This document shows, piece by piece, positions 28,204 through 37,302 of a DNA stretch of 64,000 nt. Below the pieces are notes generated by a model. It saw only the letters and a program-made list of their open reading frames with translations, was not told the DNA's origin and searched no databases. Origin of the DNA: Pseudomonas sp. B21-048 (GTDB lineage: Bacteria; Pseudomonadota; Gammaproteobacteria; Pseudomonadales; Pseudomonadaceae). How positions within the stretch are numbered: the first letter of the stretch is position 1; each line of letters opens with the position of its first letter. The stretch is taken from assembly GCF_024748615.1 (NCBI RefSeq), contig NZ_CP087168.1, positions 1,860,001 through 1,924,000 of the forward strand. The letters are read 5' to 3'. The position numbers were made by a program, and so were the translations under genes.

Positions 28204-28887
28204 TTAATGCCCCATCAGCCAATGCTGATGGGGCCCCGGCAAGGTCCAGATGCCGAACACCATCACCAGCAAACCACCGGCCATGCGCACACTGCGTTTG
28301 CGCAATAACGCCGTGACGCGCTCGGCCGCCAGCCCTGTGGCGAGCAGCACCGGCCAGGTGCCCAGCCCGAATGTCAGCATCAGCAATGCACTGTCCAGCG
28401 CATTGCCCTGGCTCGCCGACCACAGCAATGTGCTGTAAACCAGCCCGCACGGCAGCCAGCCCCACAGCGCGCCCAGCAGCAGGGCGCGGGGGAGGTTCGA
28501 CACGGGTAAGAGTTTGTTGGCCATCGGCTGGATATGCCGCCACAGGCCGCGACCGAGGCTTTCAATACGGGTCAGGCCGCTCCACCAGCCGGCCAGGTAC
28601 AGGCCCATGGCGATCAGCAGCAGTCCGGCGAGGATGCGCATGAACATCGCCGCCGGGCTATTGGCCACGGCCCAGCCGGCCAGGCCGATCAGCAGGCCGG
28701 CCGCGGCGTAGCTGAGAATTCGCCCCAGGTTGTAGGTCAGCAACAATCGAAAGCGTCGGCTGCGCTGTTCCTTGGGAATCGCCAGGGTCAATGCGCCCAT
28801 CAAACCGCCGCACATGCCCAGGCAATGCCCGCCGCCGAGCAGGCCGAGGATCAGCGCAGACACCAACAGTGGCGCCAACTCAAGCAT
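28204..28887 (-). CDS. TauE/SafE family membrane protein of the cco assembly cluster
   Basis: An inner-membrane protein of 227 residues with about six membrane segments. The N-terminal GGGHCLGMCGGLMGA motif and the internal GWLPCGLVYS motif mark the sulfite exporter TauE/SafE (DsbD-like) superfamily. The Cys/His-rich first motif and the C-terminal HQHWLMGH suggest a metal role. In many proteobacteria this family follows ccoS, so a part in copper or redox handling for oxidase assembly is inferred, not shown. It overlaps ccoS by eight bases. Confidence 0.85.
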   Translation of the reverse strand: MLELAPLLVSALILGLLGGGHCLGMCGGLMGALTLAIPKEQRSRRFRLLLTYNLGRILSYAAAGLLIGLAGWAVANSPAAMFMRILAGLLLIAMGLYLAGWWSGLTRIESLGRGLWRHIQPMANKLLPVSNLPRALLLGALWGWLPCGLVYSTLLWSASQGNALDSALLMLTFGLGTWPVLLATGLAAERVTALLRKRSVRMAGGLLVMVFGIWTLPGPHQHWLMGH

Positions 28888-29098
28888 GGGGCGGCGCCTT
28901 GTCGTCCGGTTTGGCCGGATGGCCGCTGGCCTCGTCGACCGCGGCCTTGTGGTTCGGGTCCTGATCGTCGAACAGGATGCTGTGGGCCGGGCCGTCGAGG
29001 TCGTCGTACTGACCGCTGTCGACCGCCCAGAAGAAGATATAGATAGCGATGGCCACGATCAGCAGCGCGGCCGGGATCATCACGTAGAGAGCTGGCAT
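28880..29098 (-). CDS. ccoS: cbb3 oxidase maturation protein CcoS
   Basis: A 72-residue bitopic membrane protein needed for loading haem b and copper into the cbb3 oxidase. One membrane segment (about 5-25: YVMIPAALLIVAIAIYIFFW) is followed by the conserved AVDSGQYDDLDGPAHSILFD segment. The C-terminus is a soluble acidic tail. It lies 22 bases after ccoI and overlaps the TauE/SafE-family gene. Confidence 0.93.
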   Translation of the reverse strand: MPALYVMIPAALLIVAIAIYIFFWAVDSGQYDDLDGPAHSILFDDQDPNHKAAVDEASGHPAKPDDKAPPHA

Positions 29099-29120
29099 CT
29101 GGACTCCATGCCCGCGCGGC

Positions 29121-31571
29121 TCAGGCCGGCAGCGGGCGGGTTTCTGGCGTGGTGTCGGCAGCCGGCGCGCTCGGCAGGCGAGTCAGGCGCAGGGCATTCA
29201 ACACCACGGTCAACGAACTGATCGACATGCCGACCGCGGCCCATACCGGAGTGATCCAGCCGAGGGCGGCGAACGGCAACATGAGGCCATTGTACAGCGC
29301 TGCCCACAGCAAGTTCTCGATGATCACCCGACGGGTACGACGGGCCAGGCTGAAGGCTTGCACCAGCGCGTCGAGGCGGTTCGACAGCAGCACCGCGTCG
29401 GCACTGGTTTTCGCCAGATCGGTGGCCGAACCCATCGCCACGCTGATGTCGGCGGCGGCCAGCACCGGCACGTCGTTGACCCCGTCACCGAGCATCAACA
29501 CCTTGCGACCTTCCTTGTGCAGTTGTTGCAGTACCTGCAATTTATCGTCCGGACGCAAACCGCCACGGGCCTCGTCGATGCCCAGTTCGGCAGCGACGCT
29601 GGCAACCATCGGCGAGCTGTCGCCGGACAGCAGCAATGTGCGCCAACCGCGAGCCTTGCAGGCCGCCAGCAGGGTGGGCGCGTCGGCGCGCAAACGGTCA
29701 TCGAGCACGAACCACGCCAGCGGCCCCTGGCTGTCGCCGAGCAACAGCCATTGGCCGGGCTCATCGGGCATTACTGGCGTCTGAGCGTCGCTGAGTTCGC
29801 AGACAAACCCTGGTTGGCCGATGCGCAGGCGTTGTGCGCCGACCAATCCCTCCAGACCCAGGCCCGGCGTGCTGTGAACTTCCTCGGCAGCCAGCGGTGC
29901 GCGGCCAAAAGCCCGGGCAATCGGGTGCTCGGAGCGGTTTTCCAACGCGGCGGCGAGGCTCAGGCATTGATCGCTGTTCAGGGCCCCAAGCGGCCGGATC
30001 GAACGCAAGGCCAGGCGACCTTCGGTGAGGGTGCCGGTCTTGTCGAAAATCACCGTGTCGATCTGGTTCAGGCCTTCCAGCACATGGCCGCGCGTCAACA
30101 AAAGACCGAGTTTGTGCAGCGTGCCAGTGGCCGCCGTCAGGGCGGTAGGAGTGGCCAGCGACAAAGCGCACGGGCACGTCGCAACCAGCATCGCCAGGAC
30201 AATCCAGAAGGCTCGCGAAGCATCCAATTCCCACCACAGCAGGCCAATGGCGGCCACTGCGATAAGCGATAACAGCAAAAACCATTGCGCGGCGCGGTCG
30301 GCGATTTCCGCCAGTCGCGGCTTTTCGGCCTGTGCGCGATCCAGCAGACGGACAATGGCCGACAGACGCGTGTCCTGACCCAGCGCCAGGACTTCCACGG
30401 TCAGCGCACCTTCAACGTTCAAGGTGCCAGCGGTGACGGCATCGCCCGGGGTCCGTGGTTGTGGCAGGTATTCGCCGGTAAGCAGGGATTCGTCGATGCT
30501 CGACTGACCGTCGAGGATCTTGCCGTCGGCCGGCAGAATCGCACCGGGATGCACCAGCACCTGATCGCCCACCCGCAACTCGCTGAGCAGAATCCGCTCG
30601 CTCTGGCCGTCGGCACTCAGCCGCAGGCAGGAGGCGGGCAACAGATTGACCAGCTGAGCGGTCGCGGCGGCGGTACGTTCCCGGGCACGACGTTCCAGAT
30701 AACGCCCGGCCAGCAGGAATAGCGCGAACATCCCCACCGCATCGAAATACAGCTCGCCGACCCCGGTGATCGAGGTCCAGATCCCGGCGATGTAGGCACT
30801 GCCGATCGCCAGTGACACCGAGACGTCCATGGTCAGGTGACGGGTGCGCAGATCGCGCATCGCGCCTTTGAAGAACGGCGCGCAACTGTAAAACACGATC
30901 GGGGTGGTCAGAAACAGCGCGACCCAGCGCAGGATGGTGTGCAGTTCGGGGCTGAGATCGATGTTGAATTCCGGCCAGGTGGCCATCGTTGCCATCATCG
31001 CCTGGAACCACAGCAGCCCCGCGACCCCGAGTTGACGCAGGGCCAGGCGGTTTTCGCTGGCCAGTTGTTCGCTGGCGCGGTCGGCCTGATAAGGGTGGGC
31101 GGCGTAACCGATGTGGCGCAATTCGCTGAGCACCTGGCTCAATGGCAATTGCGCGTCGACCCAGCGCACATGCAAACGATGGTTGGACAGGTTCAGGCGT
31201 GCTTCGGCCACCGCCGGCAAAGCCCGCAGGTGTTTCTCGATCAACCAGCCGCAGGCGGCGCAACTGATGCCTTCCATCAACAGGGTGGTTTCGGCGAGTT
31301 CGCCTTCATGGCGGACGAACGGTTGCTGCACATCGGGGCGGTCGTACAGTGCCAACTCGTCCGCCAACTGCACCGGCAAGGCTTCGGGGTTGGCCGAGGC
31401 TTCGCTGCGATGCTGGTAATAGCTTTCCAGCCCGCCGGCCACGATGGCCTCGGCGACCGCCTGGCAACCCGGGCAGCAGAACTCGCGGGTTTCCCCGAGG
31501 ACGGCGGCCGTGAAGCGACTGCCGGCCGGGACGGGCAGGGCGCAATGGTAGCAGGGGGTTGGACTGGTCAT
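29121..31571 (-). CDS. ccoI: Copper-transporting P-type ATPase CcoI
   Basis: A P1B-type ATPase (816 residues) that moves copper for cbb3 oxidase assembly. The N-terminus has a CYHC and CCPGC cysteine cluster, then a heavy-metal domain with CAACGW. Eight membrane segments include the metal-selecting TCPCALSLATP motif. The actuator TGEY, phosphorylation site DKTGTLTEG, SEHPIA and hinge GDGVNDVP follow in order. The start at 31571 excludes the family A repeat upstream. TGEY and GDGVNDVP are the CcoI-type variants of TGES and GDGINDAP. Confidence 0.95.
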   Translation of the reverse strand: MTSPTPCYHCALPVPAGSRFTAAVLGETREFCCPGCQAVAEAIVAGGLESYYQHRSEASANPEALPVQLADELALYDRPDVQQPFVRHEGELAETTLLMEGISCAACGWLIEKHLRALPAVAEARLNLSNHRLHVRWVDAQLPLSQVLSELRHIGYAAHPYQADRASEQLASENRLALRQLGVAGLLWFQAMMATMATWPEFNIDLSPELHTILRWVALFLTTPIVFYSCAPFFKGAMRDLRTRHLTMDVSVSLAIGSAYIAGIWTSITGVGELYFDAVGMFALFLLAGRYLERRARERTAAATAQLVNLLPASCLRLSADGQSERILLSELRVGDQVLVHPGAILPADGKILDGQSSIDESLLTGEYLPQPRTPGDAVTAGTLNVEGALTVEVLALGQDTRLSAIVRLLDRAQAEKPRLAEIADRAAQWFLLLSLIAVAAIGLLWWELDASRAFWIVLAMLVATCPCALSLATPTALTAATGTLHKLGLLLTRGHVLEGLNQIDTVIFDKTGTLTEGRLALRSIRPLGALNSDQCLSLAAALENRSEHPIARAFGRAPLAAEEVHSTPGLGLEGLVGAQRLRIGQPGFVCELSDAQTPVMPDEPGQWLLLGDSQGPLAWFVLDDRLRADAPTLLAACKARGWRTLLLSGDSSPMVASVAAELGIDEARGGLRPDDKLQVLQQLHKEGRKVLMLGDGVNDVPVLAAADISVAMGSATDLAKTSADAVLLSNRLDALVQAFSLARRTRRVIIENLLWAALYNGLMLPFAALGWITPVWAAVGMSISSLTVVLNALRLTRLPSAPAADTTPETRPLPA

Positions 31572-31586
31572 GGGGCGTGTTCCGAT

Positions 31587-31696
31587 GATCGTTCCCACGC
31601 TCTGCGTGGGAATGCCTCCCCGGACGCTCCGCGTCCGCTTCGGCTGGGACGCGGAGCGTCCCTGGCTGCGTTCCCACACAGAGCGTGGGAACGATC
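31587..31696. repeat. GATC-ended palindromic repeat, family A, copy 4
   Basis: The same terminal repeats as the other copies. It separates ccoH from ccoI and so lies inside a probable operon. Confidence 0.9.
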
Positions 31697-31706
31697 AGGG
31701 TAAGGC

Positions 31707-32246
31707 TTATTTTTTCAGGTCTTCCGCGCCTTGCAGCGGCTCATCACCGAGCAGCAAATCCTTGGCATGGCTGACCTGTTCTTCTTCGAACATGCGCCAG
31801 ATCTTGTCATCCTGCACACCCAGCAACTCGACAAAGCGACGACCTTCAATCTTGTCGCTCAACTGGCCGATGTAGCGGCCCTGTTCGGTTTCGCTGCGGG
31901 CCAGGGTGATCTTGCGATCTTTCTCCGGCTGGGTTGGCGAAATCAGGTTCAGTTCCAGGGTTTTCGGCTGGCTGTTGCCGCTCAGGCGCAGGTCGACTTC
32001 GCCGGTCACGTCATCCAGATGCACGCTGGCACGCAGTTGCAGGGTCTGGGCCAGCAGTTCGCGGTCCAGCGAACGGTTAATGCCCTTGCCGGCCTCGTAA
32101 TAGTTGTCGTTGACCAGGTTGTCCGGGTTATTCACCGCGATGGTCACCATCGACAGGGTCAAGGTTACCGAGCAGGCCAGGATGGCGATGATGATCCACG
32201 GCCAAAGGTGCTTGTACCAAGGGCTTGCGGCAGTTGCTGCGGGCAT
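31707..32246 (-). CDS. ccoH: cbb3 oxidase assembly protein CcoH (FixH)
   Basis: A 179-residue bitopic membrane protein of the FixH family that stabilises cbb3 subunits during assembly. One membrane segment at about 15-38 (HLWPWIIIAILACSVTLTLS) is followed by a periplasmic domain with NPDNLVNDNYYEAGKGINR, the family hallmark. The ATG at 32246 lies 11 bases after the ccoG stop with GAGAG upstream. Same transcript as ccoG. Confidence 0.93.
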   Translation of the reverse strand: MPAATAASPWYKHLWPWIIIAILACSVTLTLSMVTIAVNNPDNLVNDNYYEAGKGINRSLDRELLAQTLQLRASVHLDDVTGEVDLRLSGNSQPKTLELNLISPTQPEKDRKITLARSETEQGRYIGQLSDKIEGRRFVELLGVQDDKIWRMFEEEQVSHAKDLLLGDEPLQGAEDLKK

Positions 32247-32257
32247 GATCACTTCTC

Positions 32258-33673
32258 TCAACGAATTTGTGGGCCGATGAATCGGCTCTTGGCTTCAACG
32301 TGGACGTTGGCGTCATCGGCATCCTTGAGGATGAATTTCACCTCGTTGGTGCTCGACGGCAGTTGTTCCGGTGCGCTGGACAGTTCGACCGGCTGGCTGA
32401 AAATCTCCCCGGCGGCGACTTTGATCTCGCGCTTGCCTTGCAGCTTGAGATCCGGCAGGCCGGTGGCTTCCAGCACGTACGTGTGATCGCGCTGGTCCTT
32501 GTTCATGATCTTCAGGCTGTAGACGTTTTCGATCCGGCCTTCGGCGTTCTCGCGGTACAACACGCGATCCTTGCTGACGTCGAAACCCACCAGCGAGCGC
32601 ATGAAGAACGCGGTCATCAGCAGCGCGATCATCGCCAGCAGCACCGTGGCATAGCCGATCAGGCGCGGACGCAGTTTATGGGTTTTTTGCCCCGACAGGT
32701 TGTGCTCGGTGGTGTAGCTGATCAGGCCGCGTGGGTAATCCATCTTGTCCATGATGCTGTCGCAGGCGTCGATGCACGCCGCGCAGCCGATGCATTCGAC
32801 TTGCAGGCCGTCGCGGATGTCGATGCCGGTGGGGCAGACCTGGACGCACATCGTGCAGTCGATGCAATCGCCCAGGCCCTGAGCCTTGTAGTCGATGCCT
32901 TTCTTGCGCGGGCCACGGCTTTCGCCACGACGCGGGTCGTAGGAGACGATCAGCGTGTCCTTGTCGAACATCACGCTCTGGAAGCGTGCGTACGGGCACA
33001 TGTAAATGCACACCTGCTCGCGCAACCAGCCGGCGTTGCCGTAGGTGGCAAGGGTGAAGAAACCGGCCCAGAAATATGACCAGCCATCGGCTTCACCTGT
33101 GAAGAAATCGATAACCAGTTCGCGAATCGGCGAGAAGTAGCCGACGAAGGTGATGCCGGTCACGAAACCGATCAGCAGCCACATCGTGTGCTTGCTGAAT
33201 TTGCGCAAGAACTTGTTGGCGCTCATCGGCGCCTTGTCGAGCTTGATGCGCTGGTTGCGGTCGCCCTCGGTGACCTTCTCGCACCACATGAAGATCCAGG
33301 TCCAGACGCTTTGCGGGCAGGTGTAGCCGCACCAGACCCGACCGGCATACACGGTGATGAAGAACAGGCCGAAGGCACTGACGATCAGAATGCCCGAGAG
33401 CAGGATGAAATCCTGAGGCCAGAAGGTCGCGCCAAAAATGAAGAATTTACGCTCCGGCAGGTTCCACCAGACGGCCTGATGACCGCCCCAGTTCAGCCAC
33501 ACCGTGCCGAAATACAGCAGAAACAGCCCGGCACCGCCGATCATCCGCAGATTGCGGAACAGGCCGGTGAAGGCGCGGGTGTAGATCTTTTCTCGAGAGG
33601 CGTAGAGGTCGACGCTGTTGTTCGCGTTCTTGGCAGGCGGAGTGACGTCGTGTACCGGAATCTGATTGCTCAT
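32258..33673 (-). CDS. ccoG: cbb3 oxidase accessory protein CcoG (polyferredoxin, FixG/RdxA)
   Basis: An inner-membrane iron-sulfur protein (471 residues) reported to reduce Cu(II) for cbb3 oxidase assembly. Several membrane segments carry WCGYTCPQSVW and YMCPYARFQ; two cytoplasmic 4Fe-4S clusters are given by CIDCTMCVQVCP and CIGCAACIDAC. The C-terminus is an immunoglobulin-like periplasmic domain. Two consecutive ATG codons (33676 and 33673) are possible starts. First gene of ccoG-ccoH-ccoI-ccoS. Confidence 0.95.
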   Translation of the reverse strand: MSNQIPVHDVTPPAKNANNSVDLYASREKIYTRAFTGLFRNLRMIGGAGLFLLYFGTVWLNWGGHQAVWWNLPERKFFIFGATFWPQDFILLSGILIVSAFGLFFITVYAGRVWCGYTCPQSVWTWIFMWCEKVTEGDRNQRIKLDKAPMSANKFLRKFSKHTMWLLIGFVTGITFVGYFSPIRELVIDFFTGEADGWSYFWAGFFTLATYGNAGWLREQVCIYMCPYARFQSVMFDKDTLIVSYDPRRGESRGPRKKGIDYKAQGLGDCIDCTMCVQVCPTGIDIRDGLQVECIGCAACIDACDSIMDKMDYPRGLISYTTEHNLSGQKTHKLRPRLIGYATVLLAMIALLMTAFFMRSLVGFDVSKDRVLYRENAEGRIENVYSLKIMNKDQRDHTYVLEATGLPDLKLQGKREIKVAAGEIFSQPVELSSAPEQLPSSTNEVKFILKDADDANVHVEAKSRFIGPQIR

Positions 33674-33840
33674 CATTGCATCCCACGGCAGTGGAAAAAT
33701 GCCCCGGTCAGTACGTGCCGACCGCGGTCAAAAAGAGGTGTTGCAGTGGCGCAATGATACGCCTGTAGCTCTGGGTCAAGGGTGCGACCTTTGGTCGCGT
33801 TGGGGAAAAATTACGAATGGTGTAGCGAATGTAACAAAGC

Positions 33841-33854
33841 ATGATGCAGGTCAA
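33841..33854 (-). promoter_or_regulatory. Probable Anr box upstream of ccoG
   Basis: On the minus strand TTGACCTGCATCAT matches nine of ten defined positions of TTGAY-N4-RTCAA. It is about 170 bases before the ccoG start, so a promoter with a long leader would be needed. Confidence 0.45.
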
Positions 33855-33900
33855 TTGACTATAGACGGATCCTATTCTTCCTTGGCAACCGGCGCGCAAT

Positions 33901-33938
33901 ACAGTTATGGAGTGCAGCGCGCTGCACCCCATAACTGT
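33901..33938. other. 38-nt palindrome next to the 68-aa ORF
   Basis: Two 19-base arms (ACAGTTATGGAGTGCAGCG and its complement) differ at one position, with no loop. It begins 16 bases past the ORF stop. On that strand no T run follows, so it is either a hairpin terminator of unusual form or a protein-binding palindrome. Confidence 0.7.
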
Positions 33939-33953
33939 GGCGGTTAATCCAGC

Positions 33954-34157
33954 CTAAAGGAAGCCGGCCGCCTCCCAGGCTGTCCAGTCCGCCGGTACCG
34001 CGTTTTCTATCTGCGCTGCTTTCGATATTCGCGACCTTGGACGACGTTTCGGGATGATGTTTGTCTCGTTGACCCCTTCTGTCAGTGCAGTGTCTTCATT
34101 GTTCGTTGGATGTTCAATGTTGTCAGGGTAGTGAGTGCTCGTGTTTTGCTCGGACAT
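33954..34157 (-). CDS. Unknown small protein (67-68 aa)
   Basis: I do not recognise this family. The product is hydrophilic and probably disordered at the N-terminus (MSEQNTSTHYPDNIEHPTNN), has a basic patch (PKRRPRSRISK) and ends in ADWTAWEAAGFL. AGGAAG lies just before the tandem ATGs (34160, 34157), so translation is plausible. Base composition is lower in GC than its neighbours. It is divergent from the metallophosphoesterase gene and followed by a 38-nt palindrome. No signal peptide or membrane segment. Confidence 0.5.
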   Translation of the reverse strand: MSEQNTSTHYPDNIEHPTNNEDTALTEGVNETNIIPKRRPRSRISKAAQIENAVPADWTAWEAAGFL

Positions 34158-34392
34158 CATGACTTCCTTGTGTGTTGAATTACTGTTGGGTTGGTGTTGA
34201 TCAGAATAGTTAAGAGAGAATTTTTAGTTCAATCATCAAGCTGGAAGTAAGCTATCACCTGTCAGGGGGCGGAAGCCAACAAGCATCGGTTTCAAGTTAT
34301 TAAGTAGGTAGTGGACGAGATTTGTAATAGGTTTTGTTGGGTGGAGCGTTGCGTGGGTTTGTTTTGAAAGCGTCTTTGCGTTAGTTTTGGGT

Positions 34393-34409
34393 TTGAGTGT
34401 GTCACTCAA
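34393..34409. promoter_or_regulatory. Short perfect inverted repeat upstream of the metallophosphoesterase
   Basis: TTGAGTG-TGT-CACTCAA lies 35 bases before the start codon. It could be an operator or a small leader hairpin. Confidence 0.35.
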
Positions 34410-34443
34410 CTTGAAAGTTGCGCTATTTTGGAAATGGAATTCT

Positions 34444-35442
34444 ATGATGTTTAAAGTTAATAAAGTATTGAGCTGCCTTGCCATGTTGTTGGTTATGTCT
34501 GGGGCCTACGCTGCAGAGTCGCCTCGGCATATGATATTTGCTTCAGATTCGCAGTACCCCTGGAGCGATCTCACCGACAAGAATATGACGGACCCGAATA
34601 AAGAAACACGATCGCGAGAGTTGATAGAGCTTCAGTACTCCGATATTGCGAGCTTCAGGAGCCTCAATGGTGGCGCATCGCGTATACCCGTGATGATTAA
34701 CGGAGATATCACCGCCTTTGGTCATGGCGGCGAGCGCTCCTATATCAGGTCGGTCTTCGAGAATAAGCTGGAAGGGCTCTATGACTATGGTTTAGGTAAT
34801 CATGATTACGCCAATAATGTCGACGATTGCTTTTTGAATAACTGTGCGGCCGGTAGTATCAATGATCTCAAGGGGCGTTACTGGGGGAAGAGAGTGTCCA
34901 TGGATCTGGCGGCAAGAAGTGCGGGTTTGGGGGTCGTTTATTACGGCAGCCTCGCCTATTCAAAGGATGTGGGTGATGTGCATTTGGTTCAATTGCATAA
35001 CGAGCCGACTTATGCCGTAAGTTTTACTTCCGGCAATCCGATTGCTCGAACTTCCTTTGAAGTGACTGATGCGCTGGACTGGCTTGAGCGTGATTTGAAG
35101 CATGCGAGAGCGCAGGGCAAAATTATTATTCTCAATATGCACAAGGTTTATGACTGGGCAGGCAGTGATACGCAAATTTCTAGGTTTCAACAGATGATCA
35201 AGCAATACAAGGTGACAGCCGTCTTCGGCGGGCATGATCACTGGGGCGTCGGGATTCATCTGTATGCGAATAAATGGAAGCATTTTGGTGAAGTACCGGT
35301 ATTCATGAGTGGGTCTGCTTCTCAGCAAACCTATCTGATTGCCAGCTTTTCCAATGACGGACAGTCTCTGACGGTCAATGCGGTTCGCGATAGTAACTGG
35401 CCAAGCCGTGAAGTCGTGGAGGTCATTCCTGTCTTGAAGTAA
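34444..35442 (+). CDS. Secreted calcineurin-like metallophosphoesterase
   Basis: A 332-residue protein with a signal peptide (VLSCLAMLLVMSGAYAA) and the calcineurin-type metal motifs in order: FASDSQ, INGDITAFG (about 84), GLGNHDY (about 118), ILNMHK and GGHDHWG. The first motif reads DxQ where most family members have DxH. The enzyme is thus predicted to be an exported phosphoesterase of unknown substrate. GC content and codon use are lower than in the flanking cco genes, and it splits the ccoG and ccoNOQP-1 operons, which suggests horizontal gain. Starts at 34444 and 34447 are both possible. Confidence 0.8.
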   Translation: MMFKVNKVLSCLAMLLVMSGAYAAESPRHMIFASDSQYPWSDLTDKNMTDPNKETRSRELIELQYSDIASFRSLNGGASRIPVMINGDITAFGHGGERSYIRSVFENKLEGLYDYGLGNHDYANNVDDCFLNNCAAGSINDLKGRYWGKRVSMDLAARSAGLGVVYYGSLAYSKDVGDVHLVQLHNEPTYAVSFTSGNPIARTSFEVTDALDWLERDLKHARAQGKIIILNMHKVYDWAGSDTQISRFQQMIKQYKVTAVFGGHDHWGVGIHLYANKWKHFGEVPVFMSGSASQQTYLIASFSNDGQSLTVNAVRDSNWPSREVVEVIPVLK

Positions 35443-35462
35443 GCAGAGCTGCGGCTGAAATG

Positions 35463-35504
35463 AAAACGGCCCCGCCAATTCTCACTGGCGGGGCCGTTTT
35501 TTTG
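35463..35504. terminator. Rho-independent terminator (bidirectional)
   Basis: ACGGCCCCGCCA pairs with TGGCGGGGCCGT around ATTCTCAC, followed by seven T residues and preceded by AAAA. It lies between the metallophosphoesterase and ccoP1, which converge. Confidence 0.95.
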
Positions 35505-35522
35505 TTGCATCAGGCGTTTGCC

Positions 35523-36506
35523 TTACTGGGCGTCCGCGTCCGCTGCCTTCTCACCATGAGACAGGCTGTAGACGTAAGCAGCCAGCAGGTGAACCTTGTC
35601 GTTGCCTTGCAGCTGTTCTTGCGCAGGCATCTGGCCCTGACGGCCGTAACGGATGGTCTGCTGCAGTTGAGCGAAGCTCGAACCGTAGATGAATGCCGCC
35701 GGGTGGGTCAGGTTAGGTGCGCCCATCGCTGGAGTCCCTTTGCCTTCCGGGCCGTGGCATGCCACGCAGTTGGCGGCAAACAGTTTCTGGCCCGCAACCG
35801 GGTCAGCCTTGGTGCCTTCCGGCAACTTGCGACCATCGAGGTTGGTCACCACGAACGCGGCAACATCAGCAACGCCTTGCTCGCCGATCACGGCAGCCCA
35901 GGCCGGCATCACGGCGTGACGACCGCCCATGATGGTGGTCTTGATGGTTTCTGCTTCGCCGCCCCAGCGCCAGTCGGCGTCGGTCAGGTTAGGGAAACCG
36001 TAGGCACCTTTGGCGTCGGAACCGTGGCAAACCGAGCAGTTGGAGGCGAACAGGCGGCCACCCATCTTCAGGGCTTGCGGGTCTTTGGCGACTTCTTCGA
36101 TCGGCATGGAAGCAAACTTGGCGAAGATCGGGCCGAACTTGGCGTCCGACCGGAGCATTTCCTTTTCCCACTCGTGAACGCCGGTCCAGCCAGTCTGGCC
36201 GTTGGCGAACGCGGTCTGCTTGTCGTTATCGAGATAGTTGTAACCTGGCAACAGGCCTTTCCAGTTACCCAGGCCTGGGTACAGCACCAGATAGCCGAGG
36301 GCGAAGATGATGGTGCCCACGAACAGCATGAACCACCATTTCGGCAATGGGTTGTCGTACTCCTCGATCCCGTCGAAGGAGTGACCAACCGTTTCATCGG
36401 TGGATTCGCTGCGCTGGCCCTTGCGGGTGGACAGCAGCAGCCAGGTCAGGGCGAAGATGGTGCCGAGACTGAGGACTGTGACGTACAGACTCCAGAACGT
36501 AGTCAT
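35523..36506 (-). CDS. ccoP: cbb3 oxidase dihaem subunit CcoP, operon 1
   Basis: The subunit (327 residues) receives electrons from cytochrome c. Two membrane segments near the N-terminus are followed by a periplasmic dihaem domain with CSVCH (157-161) and CVACH (247-251) and matching Met ligands (TTIMGG...VMPAW, GQMPAQ). Compared with CcoP of operon 2 it has 14 extra residues at about 90-105 (after LPGY). It overlaps ccoQ by four bases. Confidence 0.96.
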   Translation of the reverse strand: MTTFWSLYVTVLSLGTIFALTWLLLSTRKGQRSESTDETVGHSFDGIEEYDNPLPKWWFMLFVGTIIFALGYLVLYPGLGNWKGLLPGYNYLDNDKQTAFANGQTGWTGVHEWEKEMLRSDAKFGPIFAKFASMPIEEVAKDPQALKMGGRLFASNCSVCHGSDAKGAYGFPNLTDADWRWGGEAETIKTTIMGGRHAVMPAWAAVIGEQGVADVAAFVVTNLDGRKLPEGTKADPVAGQKLFAANCVACHGPEGKGTPAMGAPNLTHPAAFIYGSSFAQLQQTIRYGRQGQMPAQEQLQGNDKVHLLAAYVYSLSHGEKAADADAQ

Positions 36507-36688
36507 TCTTTGTTACTCCTAGAAGCTTGCTCGACGTGCTTGATGGCTTCGGGATCATCCGCGAAAGGCAGCAAGGTCGCGTCTTCAAACTCCGACTTGC
36601 GCTTGGGGCTGAACACCCACAGCGCCAGACCGATGAAGGCCACCATCACAACAACGGTGCCCAGGCCACGAATCATCCCGATATCCAT
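36503..36688 (-). CDS. ccoQ: cbb3 oxidase small subunit CcoQ, operon 1
   Basis: A 61-residue bitopic membrane protein that stabilises the oxidase. One membrane segment ([20 protein letters not shown]) then [20 protein letters not shown], typical of the family. It sits between ccoO and ccoP, five bases from ccoO and overlapping ccoP by four. Confidence 0.93.
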   Translation of the reverse strand: MDIGMIRGLGTVVVMVAFIGLALWVFSPKRKSEFEDATLLPFADDPEAIKHVEQASRSNKE

Positions 36689-36693
36689 CTAAA

Positions 36694-37302
36694 TCACCGT
36701 TTGCTTTTGATGATGGTGCCCAGGCCTTGCAGATAGGCCACCAGCGCGTCCATTTCGGTTTTGCCCTTCACGGCATCCTTGGCGCCGGCGATGTCTTCGT
36801 CGGTGTAAGGGACGCCGAGCGTGCGCAAGACTTCCATTTTCTTGGCGGTGTCTTTGCCGTCGAGCTTGTTTTCCACGAGGAACGGGTAGGCCGGCATTTT
36901 CGACTCAGGCACGACGTTGCGCGGGTTGTACAAGTGCGCACGCTGCCAGTCATCGGAGTAACGACCGCCGACACGGGCCAGGTCAGGACCGGTACGCTTG
37001 GAACCCCACAGGAACGGGTGGTCCCAAACGCTTTCACCGGCGACCGAGTAGTGGCCGTAACGTTCGGTTTCAGCACGGAACGGGCGGATCATCTGAGAGT
37101 GGCAACCGACACAACCGTTGGCGATGTACACGTCGCGGCCTTCCAGCTCAAGGGCGGTGCGAGGCTTCATGCCTTCGACCGGCTTGTTGGTGACGTCCTG
37201 GAAAAACAGCGGAACGATTTGAGTCAGGCCGCCGATGCTGACGGCGATAACCATGAAGAAGGCCAGCAGGCCAATATTCTTCTCGACTGCTTCATGCTTC
37301 AT
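36694..37302 (-). CDS. ccoO: cbb3 oxidase monohaem subunit CcoO, operon 1
   Basis: A 202-residue membrane-anchored cytochrome c. The N-terminal anchor ([20 protein letters not shown]) is followed by the haem site [11 protein letters not shown], where the family also places conserved Arg and Glu residues, and by [11 protein letters not shown]. It carries electrons from CcoP to the CcoN active site. Its ATG shares one base with the ccoN stop codon. Confidence 0.97.
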   Translation of the reverse strand: MKHEAVEKNIGLLAFFMVIAVSIGGLTQIVPLFFQDVTNKPVEGMKPRTALELEGRDVYIANGCVGCHSQMIRPFRAETERYGHYSVAGESVWDHPFLWGSKRTGPDLARVGGRYSDDWQRAHLYNPRNVVPESKMPAYPFLVENKLDGKDTAKKMEVLRTLGVPYTDEDIAGAKDAVKGKTEMDALVAYLQGLGTIIKSKR

